Shown: piece by piece, positions 1-5,290 of the stretch | Layout: each line of letters starts with the position of its first letter | How positions within the stretch are numbered: position 1 is the stretch's first letter | NCBI GenBank assembly: GCA_007128045.1 | Contig: SKYG01000224.1 | Location: 1 to 6,047, forward strand | Source: Bacteroidales bacterium | GTDB lineage: Bacteria; Bacteroidota; Bacteroidia; Bacteroidales; UBA7960 | DNA length: 6,047 nt | Direction: 5' to 3' | The notes under the pieces: generated by a model | The model's database searches: none | What the model saw: only the letters and a program-made list of their open reading frames with translations | What the model was told of the DNA's origin: nothing | Made by a program: the position numbers and the translations under genes

Positions 1-1715
1 GAATTATTAATATATGTAAGGCTCACGGATTAAATCATATCCGCTTTCACTCATGGTGTCCGCCAAAAGCAGCATTCGAAGCAGCTGACAAATTGGGCTT
101 CTACTACCAGGTAGAGGTCTCGGCATGGGCGCCAAACCTTGGTGCTGGCTTACCAATAGACAAGTGGGTGTATGATGAAAGTAAACGAATGGTAGCTGAG
201 TATGGAAATTATCCTTCCTTCTGTTTAATGCCTTATGGCAACGAACCGCATGGTCCTAACCACAGAGAATATTTAATTGAGTTTGTGAAATACTGGAAAG
301 CCAAAGATTCGCGCCGGGTATATACTACCGGTGCAGGCTGGCCCGTTGTTCCTGAAAACGATTTTCATAATACACACCGTGGTACCCGTATTCAGGGGTG
401 GAACCAAAACCTGAACAGCATTATAAATAGAGAAGCTCCTCGAAGCGATTACGACTGGGAGGCAACAGTAGCAGAATTAACCGCACCAATGATTAGCCAT
501 GAGATTGGTCAATGGTGTGTTTATCCTAATTTTAACGAAATACCGAAATACGATGGTGTTTTAAAGGCTACAAACTTCGAAATTTTCCAAAAAAGCCTTG
601 AGGCAAACGGAATGCTTCATTTGGCTGATGATTTTGTACAGGCATCGGGTAAATTACAAGCACTGTGTTACAAAGCCGATATTGAGGCAGCATTACGCAC
701 CAAAGGGTTTGGCGGTTTTCAATTGCTCGACATTCGCGATTTCCCCGGACAAGGAACTGCATTGGTGGGTGTTCTTGACCCGTTTTGGGATGAAAAGGGA
801 TATATTTCACCCGAAGAATTTCGTCAATTTTGTAACGAAACAGTTCCTCTGGCAAGGTTCAAAAAAATGATTTTTACCAACGATGAAAAGATTGAAGCAG
901 AGATCGAAGTAGCCCATTATGGCGAAAAAGAGCTTAAGGCGGTAGTGCCAACCTGGAAAGTTGTTGATATAACAGGCCTGGTGGTTCGTGAAGGGACATT
1001 TAATAAGACAGATATAAGCTGGGGGCATAATATAAAACTGGGAGCAATAAGCGAAACGATAGAATCTGAATCTGCAGCAAAATACCAATTGCAGGTCGAA
1101 GTGGCCGGTTTTATGAATTCATGGGATTTTTGGGTATTTCCGGCTCAATTACCGATGCTTGACGATGATATTTTAGTTGTTTCAACATTAAATAAGGCCG
1201 CACTTGCAAAGTTGGAAGAAGGGGGTAAAGTGTTATTAACAGTAGAAAAAGGCAGCATTAAAGAAGGCAGAGGGGGAGAAGTTGCGGTAGGTTTTTCAAG
1301 TATATTCTGGAATACCGCATGGACCAACGGGCAACAACCTCATACGCTTGGTATTTTGTGCGACCCCAAGCATCCGGCGCTGGCAGATTTTCCAACGGAA
1401 TACCATTCTAACTGGCAATGGTGGGACGCCATGAGCCATTCTAATGCCATCAACATTGGTGAATTTACCAATATACCAGATCCAATTGTCCGCATTATCG
1501 ACGATTGGGTGACCAACAGAAATCTGGCATTAATTTTTGAGGCAAAGGTGGGAAATGGCAAGTTGCTTATGACTGGCGTAGATTTGCAGTCAGAATCAAT
1601 AAATCGCCCCGAAGCAAGGCAATTGTTGTACAGTTTGAAAAAATATATGGCAGGCAATCAATTTTTACCAACAACTGAACTTTCTGAGATAGAAATTGCT
1701 GGTTTGTTTCAATAG
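1..1715 (+). CDS. Glycoside hydrolase family 2-type exo-glycosidase, 3' part (5'-truncated by window start)
   Basis: The frame is open from base 3 to the TAG at 1713-1715 (570 residues), so the true start lies outside the window; the TTG at 93 is internal. Seen: the partial protein opens with a GH2-like TIM-barrel stretch containing 'HIRFHSWCPP' (about residues 12-21). Next comes 'YGNEPHG', whose Glu81 (codon 243-245) fits the GH2 acid/base, and then 'SHEIGQW', whose Glu167 (codon 501-503) fits the nucleophile. The barrel appears to end near residue 280, followed by a beta-rich segment (about 295-380). The C-terminal region (about 385-560), with 'GGKVLLTVEKGS' and 'GKLLMTGVDLQ', resembles the glutamine-amidotransferase-like fold appended to some GH2 and beta-galactosidase-type enzymes. 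Known: GH2 enzymes remove terminal beta-galactosyl, glucuronyl, mannosyl or alpha-arabinosyl residues. The substrate cannot be read from this sequence. The upstream sugar-binding domain and any signal peptide are outside the window. No T9SS tail is present. No terminator is seen after the stop. Confidence 0.85.
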   Translation, partial: IINICKAHGLNHIRFHSWCPPKAAFEAADKLGFYYQVEVSAWAPNLGAGLPIDKWVYDESKRMVAEYGNYPSFCLMPYGNEPHGPNHREYLIEFVKYWKAKDSRRVYTTGAGWPVVPENDFHNTHRGTRIQGWNQNLNSIINREAPRSDYDWEATVAELTAPMISHEIGQWCVYPNFNEIPKYDGVLKATNFEIFQKSLEANGMLHLADDFVQASGKLQALCYKADIEAALRTKGFGGFQLLDIRDFPGQGTALVGVLDPFWDEKGYISPEEFRQFCNETVPLARFKKMIFTNDEKIEAEIEVAHYGEKELKAVVPTWKVVDITGLVVREGTFNKTDISWGHNIKLGAISETIESESAAKYQLQVEVAGFMNSWDFWVFPAQLPMLDDDILVVSTLNKAALAKLEEGGKVLLTVEKGSIKEGRGGEVAVGFSSIFWNTAWTNGQQPHTLGILCDPKHPALADFPTEYHSNWQWWDAMSHSNAINIGEFTNIPDPIVRIIDDWVTNRNLALIFEAKVGNGKLLMTGVDLQSESINRPEARQLLYSLKKYMAGNQFLPTTELSEIEIAGLFQ

Positions 1716-1721
1716 TAAACT

Positions 1722-1731
1722 GTTACCTGCC
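1722..1731 (+). repeat. Left 10-base arm of inverted pair (cassette R'-like core)
   Basis: GTTACCTGCC, seven bases after the GH2 stop codon. It is the perfect reverse complement of GGCAGGTAAC at 2761-2770, which overlaps the stop codon of the protease gene. The G^TT at its start is where integron integrases cut. The bases after GTT (ACCT) do not fit the textbook RRRY consensus, but only GTT/AAC is strongly conserved among divergent attC sites. Confidence 0.65.
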
Positions 1732-1749
1732 ATTTAAAAACAAAGAATT

Positions 1750-2769
1750 TTGAAAAACAGAAGATTTTACCTGGCTCAATTGATTGTACTTGCATTTGTA
1801 TGTCTACAAGTTTATGTTTTGGAAGCACAAACACCACCTTATTCAGGAACTGTTTGGATCGAATCCGGTATAATCACAGATGCCGATTGCTCTACATTAT
1901 CCAGTGTTACATATACTGGCCAAGGTATTAAAGTGGTATATGATCGTAGAGTAAACGCCTGGGTGTCTATTAATGCTCATCTGTTTGATATAGTCTGGAA
2001 TGATTCGCTTACATCGCAAGCGGTAGTAAATCCGGAATTCAATCTAAAAGAAGCTACTGTCGAAGCTAATAAATATGGTTTCAAAATAGGTCAGCTACCT
2101 CATTGTTTGAGAACCGATGTTAATGAAATATGGATTCACAAAGGAGTCAATGCCTGGGGTGGAGGTAATAAATCTATCCTAATACATACTGATGGTGCAA
2201 CATGGCACGAAAAGTTTTCTGAAGAAACCTTGATACATGAAGCTGCCCATACTTCTCTCGATGCTATTCACGCTTCTCATCCTGATTGGATAAATGCACA
2301 AAATCTTGATGGTACATTCATTTCCACGTATGCTGAAAACCACCCTGGAAGAGAAGATATTGCGGAAAGTTTTTTACTTTGGTTGGCTGTCCGGTATTTT
2401 CCTTCTCGGATATCAACTACCAACTATAACATCATAACACAAACAATTCCCAATCGTCTTTTATATTTTGACGCACAAAATTTTAATTTGAACCCTATTC
2501 CATGCTCAACAGTAGCAATAGAGACCATTGAATCTAACAAATCTTTTTTGGTGTATCCTAATCCTACAACCGGCATTTTACATATTGGGTCCCCTTTGGA
2601 CGGAGACACCCACATCGATATTTATGATTTAACAGGACGAATTATAGATAGTTTCAAGAAGAGTGGCAATCAGGTCGATTTGTCGGCCTTTTCCGATGGA
2701 GTCTATTTAGTTTTATTGAGAAATAATAATAATATAGGGACTTTGAAAGTAATTAAAAACGGCAGGTAA
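1750..2769 (+). CDS. Secreted zincin (HExxH) metalloprotease-like protein with T9SS type A sorting domain
   Basis: 339 residues starting at TTG 1750. There is no other Met codon in the frame, and the in-frame TAA at 1735-1737 excludes a longer form. The TTG is followed by a good signal peptide: KNRR, then a hydrophobic core ending near 'LEAQ' (about residue 27). Seen: 'IHEAAHTSLD' gives HExxH at residues 163-167, and 'GREDIAESF' about 35 residues on supplies Glu206 or Glu202 as a likely third zinc ligand, the gluzincin pattern. This spacing and the 'DIAESF' helix recall lethal-factor/Pro-Pro-endopeptidase-like zincins, but that assignment is tentative. Residues 262-339 form a T9SS type A C-terminal domain: 'VYPNPTTGIL', a central 'IYDLTGR', and an end of 'GTLKVIKNGR'. 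Known: this domain directs export through the outer membrane and is cleaved during anchoring or release. The gene fills the putative integron cassette, and its stop (TAA 2767-2769) overlaps the AAC of the attC arm. The natural substrate is unknown. Confidence 0.82.
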   Translation: MKNRRFYLAQLIVLAFVCLQVYVLEAQTPPYSGTVWIESGIITDADCSTLSSVTYTGQGIKVVYDRRVNAWVSINAHLFDIVWNDSLTSQAVVNPEFNLKEATVEANKYGFKIGQLPHCLRTDVNEIWIHKGVNAWGGGNKSILIHTDGATWHEKFSEETLIHEAAHTSLDAIHASHPDWINAQNLDGTFISTYAENHPGREDIAESFLLWLAVRYFPSRISTTNYNIITQTIPNRLLYFDAQNFNLNPIPCSTVAIETIESNKSFLVYPNPTTGILHIGSPLDGDTHIDIYDLTGRIIDSFKKSGNQVDLSAFSDGVYLVLLRNNNNIGTLKVIKNGR

Positions 2770-2883
2770 CACGGGTTTTGCCTCAGGCGGGTTGACTTGC
2801 AAACTTGGAGCTTTGTGCTTCTATTCAAGTTCAGTACTTATTGACAGTTTTGTGCTCCAAAACCCGCCCGAACGCAAAGCCCG
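2761..2883 (+). other. attC-like recombination site (imperfect long hairpin)
   Basis: Nested inverted segments are visible. GGCAGGTAAC (2761-2770) pairs with the cassette's left end (1722-1731) in the circular form. CGGGTTTTGC (2772-2781) pairs with GCAAAGCCCG (2874-2883), with one G:T. GGCGGGTT (2786-2793) pairs perfectly with AACCCGCC (2861-2868). TTGGAGC (2805-2811) pairs perfectly with GCTCCAA (2854-2860). The first two internal stems are separated by unmatched spacers of 4 bases (ctca) and 5 bases (cgaac), and the arms are unequal elsewhere. This matches the R box, unpaired central spacer, L box and extrahelical-base layout of integron attC sites, with a 42-base variable end loop (2812-2853). 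A plain rho-independent terminator is less likely because no T-run follows and the stem is interrupted in the attC manner. It could still act as a transcription-attenuating structure. Confidence 0.68.
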
Positions 2884-2910
2884 AAAAGGTTAAATGAAAA
2901 TTATGAAGTA

Positions 2911-2941
2911 TTTATAAAAAAAAACAAGCATTTTATGTTTG
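2911..2941 (+). promoter_or_regulatory. Candidate Bacteroidetes-type promoter for the 3050-4408 gene
   Basis: TATGTTTG at 2934-2941 is an exact match to the Bacteroidetes -7 element TAnnTTTG. TTTA at 2911-2914, 19 bases upstream, is one base off the -33 TTTG element. It would place transcription initiation near 2948, about 100 bases before the next gene. The motif is short and lies inside an AT-rich remnant, so a chance match is quite possible. Confidence 0.25.
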
Positions 2942-3020
2942 ATCCCGGCGAAAACCATAACCTGGCTGATTCATATCCGGAAAAAGTGAATGAATTATTG
3001 GCATTGTTTTTTCGGGTCAA

Positions 3021-3025
3021 AGGAG
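3021..3025 (+). promoter_or_regulatory. Shine-Dalgarno-like AGGAG that may decide the start of the next gene
   Basis: AGGAG lies 9 bases before an in-frame TTG (3035-3037), but 24 bases before the ATG at 3050. If used, the secreted protein would start at TTG 3035 and gain five residues (MKNRE) before the ATG-encoded Met, still leaving a normal signal peptide. Strong Shine-Dalgarno motifs are uncommon in Bacteroidota, so this may be a leftover from the sulfatase tail coding region. Confidence 0.3.
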
Positions 3026-3049
3026 AATAAATCATTGAAAAATAGAGAA

Positions 3050-4408
3050 ATGAAACGATTTTTACCAGAATTGTCATTGTTTTTATTCATTCTTACCACA
3101 AGTGTACAGGCACAGATTACGTACAGCCTGGTTGCAGGAAGCGAGTCCTGGCCTGCCGACAAACGGTCAGCAATAATCCAGGCGATGGATGAAGCTGTGG
3201 ATCATTACAATAATAACGGCTATTTTATCAAGGCGCTGACTGTAGAATATAATCCGAATGTGCCAACGGCAGATGCCAATTTTAACGGGCGAATACGTTT
3301 TGGAGGTTCCATAAGCACTCGAACGGCTTTGCATGAGATTTCACATACTCTGGGTGTGGGAACTGTTTCTCAATGGTGGGCCAGAATTGGAAGTTCAAAC
3401 ACCTGGACAGGGTCACGCGCAAATGCTCGGGTGCAGCTTTATAATGGAGAAGGCGTTACGGTGAAGTGCGATAATATGCATTTTTGGTCGAGTTCCGGCC
3501 CAACCTACGGATTGAACTATCCAAGAGAAGATGGCTCTACCAACCGTATCCGTCACGTTCGTATGGTGTCGGCATTGCTTTGGGATATGGGGCTTATTAA
3601 AGACTCAGATAATGATGGTCTGCCGGATGACTGGGAAATGTTTTACTTCGGAACGCTTGATTATAATGGCAACGATGATTACAATGGCGATGGGGTAACT
3701 AATCTTGACAATTATAAGGCCGATACAAACCCCACCTCGAAATATGAATGGATTAAAGTTAGTGACCGGGATGCATCAGTAAGCTATGATGCCAATTGGG
3801 GAGAGTGGCCAAGTATCCCTAGTTATAACAACGCTGGGGTTAATTATAGTCAAATTACCGGGGCAACCGCAACATTTATTTTTACCGGAACCCGGGTCCG
3901 ATATTATGGTTTTAAACGCAGTAATCTGGGATTTGCCGATATTTATATTAATGATGTGCTACAAACATCTGTTGATTGTTATGCGCCTTATCTTGAACCC
4001 GATGTGTTGCTGTACGAATCTGACATATTGGCATATGGTTCACATACACTTAAGGTTGTTGTGAGGGGGACTAAAAACCCTTCCAGCAGTGGAACTGAGG
4101 TAATTATTGATGCTTTTGAGTATTATGAGGGCGACTTGTCAAGCGCTATTTCATCAGACAATGTAATATATGGGTCGCATGCATTAAAGGTTTATCCTAA
4201 CCCGGTTAAGGATGTGTTTACACTCGAATCTCCGGGAGACTTTGTAACTAAAGTGACGATTTTTGATACGTTGGGAAGAAGAGTATATCAGAATACATTT
4301 ATCGACAGAATTAAAATACGCGCCAATGAAATTTCAGCTTCAGGTATCCTTGAAATTCAATTAGAGGGTGAAGGGAAGTTATATCATGGAAAAATAGTAA
4401 TCCTGTAA
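3050..4408 (+). CDS. Secreted zincin-like multidomain protein with calcium-binding repeats, beta-sandwich domain and T9SS tail
   Basis: 452 residues from ATG 3050, chosen because it begins a clean signal peptide ('MKRFLPELSLFLFI', cleavage near 'VQAQ', about residue 22). In-frame alternatives are TTG 3035 and ATG 2990. Seen: residues 24-182 contain 'TALHEISHTLGVGT', with HExxHxxG at 95-102. The third metzincin ligand position (His or Asp) is Thr105. A 'DNMHFW' (His144) and a Met-turn-like 'RMVSALLWDMGL' (171-182) follow. Residues 185-229 carry Asp/Asn-rich loops ('DSDNDGLPDDWE', 'NGDGVTNLDNY') like thrombospondin type 3 or dockerin-type calcium sites. Residues 232-360 look like a beta-sandwich of carbohydrate-binding type ('GTRVRYYGFKR', 'SHTLKVVVRG', 'IIDAFEYYEG'). 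Residues 378-452 are a T9SS type A sorting domain ('LKVYPNPVKDVF', 'IFDTLGRRVY'). It may be a glycoprotein- or matrix-directed protease, or a catalytically inactive binding protein. The SGNH gene starts 58 bases downstream with no terminator between, so co-transcription is likely. Confidence 0.8.
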   Translation: MKRFLPELSLFLFILTTSVQAQITYSLVAGSESWPADKRSAIIQAMDEAVDHYNNNGYFIKALTVEYNPNVPTADANFNGRIRFGGSISTRTALHEISHTLGVGTVSQWWARIGSSNTWTGSRANARVQLYNGEGVTVKCDNMHFWSSSGPTYGLNYPREDGSTNRIRHVRMVSALLWDMGLIKDSDNDGLPDDWEMFYFGTLDYNGNDDYNGDGVTNLDNYKADTNPTSKYEWIKVSDRDASVSYDANWGEWPSIPSYNNAGVNYSQITGATATFIFTGTRVRYYGFKRSNLGFADIYINDVLQTSVDCYAPYLEPDVLLYESDILAYGSHTLKVVVRGTKNPSSSGTEVIIDAFEYYEGDLSSAISSDNVIYGSHALKVYPNPVKDVFTLESPGDFVTKVTIFDTLGRRVYQNTFIDRIKIRANEISASGILEIQLEGEGKLYHGKIVIL

Positions 4409-4466
4409 ATTGTTGGCAGGGATGGTTTTTAAGAGGAAAACATTGTTTTTTAATAAACAGAGAAAA

Positions 4467-5174
4467 ATGAAAATAAACCTAATGAAGGTTCTTATAATCT
4501 TTGTCTTTTCAGCTGTGGGAACAGCACAATGCAAAGGGTCAGATTATTTGAAGAATTTTAAAGAACAACTCGAATTGAAATGGCCGGAAAACAAGACGAT
4601 GAATGTAGTTTTTCATGGTCATAGTGTGCCTTCGGGCTATTTTACATCCCGAAAGGTGAATACACTTGAGGCCTATCCGCATCTTTTTTTAAAGTACCTG
4701 AAAGAACATTATCCCTATGCCGTGATAAATTGCATTACTACCGCTATTGGAGGAGAAAACTCCCAACAGGGAGCAAATCGCTTTAAGGAAGATGTTTTAG
4801 TGATGAAACCGGATCTGCTGTTTATAGACTATGCGCTCAATGATCGGGGCATCAGCCTTGAAACAGCGGAGATGTCATGGAGGCAGATGATTGAGGACGC
4901 CTTGACAGCAGGAGTAAAAACCATTCTTTTTACACCAACCCCAGATTTAAATGAAGATATTCTGGATGAAGAGGCACCCCTGGTGAAATATTCCAGGATG
5001 ATTCGAGAATTAGGTCAGGAATATGATATCCCGGTAGTTGATAGCTATATGCACTTTAAAAGTTTAAAGGAAGCTGGTGATGAATTGCGCACATACATGG
5101 CTCAGAATAATCATCCCAATGCATTGGGACATATGGAGGTTTTGAAAGTATTGGTATCAACACTGTTTAATTAA
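4467..5174 (+). CDS. Secreted SGNH/GDSL-like hydrolase (probable carbohydrate esterase)
   Basis: 235 residues from ATG 4467. The frame extends upstream to TTG 4410, but ATG 4467 gives a proper signal peptide ('MKVLIIFVFSAVGTA', cleavage near residue 20) and follows an A-rich AGAGAAAA leader. The Cys at 22 lacks a convincing lipobox, so signal peptidase I export is likelier than lipidation. Seen: block I 'VFHGHSVPSGY' with Ser53 as nucleophile, where the usual GDS reads GHS. Block II 'AIGGENS' has Gly95/Gly96, block III 'IDYALNDRG' has Asn125, and block V 'QNNHPNALGH' has His216. The Asp usually three residues before this His is Gln213, so the catalytic unit may be a Ser-His dyad or use another acid. 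Known: SGNH enzymes near glycoside hydrolases often remove acetyl or other acyl groups from polysaccharides. The acyl group and glycan here are unknown. The length is normal for a single-domain SGNH enzyme. There is no T9SS tail, so the enzyme is likely periplasmic. Confidence 0.82.
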   Translation: MKINLMKVLIIFVFSAVGTAQCKGSDYLKNFKEQLELKWPENKTMNVVFHGHSVPSGYFTSRKVNTLEAYPHLFLKYLKEHYPYAVINCITTAIGGENSQQGANRFKEDVLVMKPDLLFIDYALNDRGISLETAEMSWRQMIEDALTAGVKTILFTPTPDLNEDILDEEAPLVKYSRMIRELGQEYDIPVVDSYMHFKSLKEAGDELRTYMAQNNHPNALGHMEVLKVLVSTLFN

Positions 5175-5290
5175 GAACACACGAGAATCGAACCATATGG
5201 CACGGCTTCACCGGGCTCACGAAGGGCCCGGTACTCCCGATGAGAAATCGAGACAAGCTATGTGACCGATCTAAAACAAAGTATGAATAC
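5175..5290 (+). other. Intergenic gap with GC-rich hairpin of unknown function
   Basis: This 116-base gap between the esterase and the next hydrolase is visibly richer in G+C (especially 5181-5270) than the genes around it. ACCGGGC at 5210-5216 pairs perfectly with GCCCGGT at 5226-5232 over a 9-base loop. A weaker stem follows (CGAT 5238-5241 with ATCG 5247-5250), and CCATATGG at 5193-5200 is a palindrome. No T-run follows, so a standard intrinsic terminator is not supported. A 22-codon ATG frame (5197-5265) is open but I recognise nothing in it. It could be a leader RNA structure, a processing site between two cistrons, or the scar of a mobile element. I did not recognise a known riboswitch or tRNA. 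Confidence 0.4.

Larger units (their letters stand above)
1723..2883 (+). mobile_element. Probable single integron-type gene cassette carrying a secreted protease
   Basis: The proposed cassette runs from the T after G1722 to G2883. It contains one gene, a very short leader (27 bases before the start codon) and a 3' attC-like fold that begins at the gene's own stop codon, which is the usual compact cassette plan. Its first bases (TTACCTGCC, preceded by G1722) are the exact inverse complement of GGCAGGTAAC at 2761-2770. In a circular cassette these two strings would sit next to each other as the outer arms of attC. The flanks would rejoin as ...AAACTG|AAAAGG..., so the target looks like a non-classical site sharing only the G. 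A boundary at 2889/2890 (GG|TTAAAT, fitting the GTTRRRY consensus) is an alternative. No integrase or second cassette is visible. The call is inferred from symmetry and layout, not from a database match. Confidence 0.65.
2884..3030 (+). pseudogene. Remnant of a sulfatase C-terminus
   Basis: A reading frame ends at TAA 3028-3030. Its last 32 codons start at ATG 2935 and include 'FDPGENHNLADSYPEKVNEL', a close match to the 'DPGE..NLA..YPEKV.EL' tail typical of type I sulfatases (S1 family). Upstream, the frame stays open to the attC boundary but no longer resembles a sulfatase; the usual 'LYDL' just before 'DPGE' is missing. The catalytic body with its C/S-x-P-x-R motif is not present anywhere in the window. 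I read it as a 3' scrap left by a deletion or rearrangement. Alternatively it could be a tiny translated ORF (MFDPGEN... to KGE), which I think unlikely. Its presence hints that the locus once handled a sulfated glycan. Confidence 0.55.

Noticed and set aside
568..1657. Several 60-105-codon ORFs in other frames and on the reverse strand within the GH2 gene
   Set aside because: All overlap a continuous, family-recognisable coding frame and have no domain or start signal of their own.
2772..2883. Simple rho-independent terminator after the protease gene
   Set aside because: No T-run follows the final stem, the stem is broken by two unpaired spacers, and the match of 2761-2770 to 1722-1731 is better explained by a cassette attC.
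3786..4064. 92-codon + strand ORF inside the multidomain zincin gene
   Set aside because: It is out of frame with a gene whose domains run through this stretch unbroken, with no independent evidence of translation.
5210..5232. Terminator hairpin for the esterase gene
   Set aside because: The stem is good, but it is followed by a mixed sequence with no T-tract.
5175..5270. Reverse-strand tRNA, suggested by GGTTCGATTCTCG
   Set aside because: The T-loop-like bases are present, but the flanking bases do not form a T stem and no acceptor or anticodon arm can be drawn.
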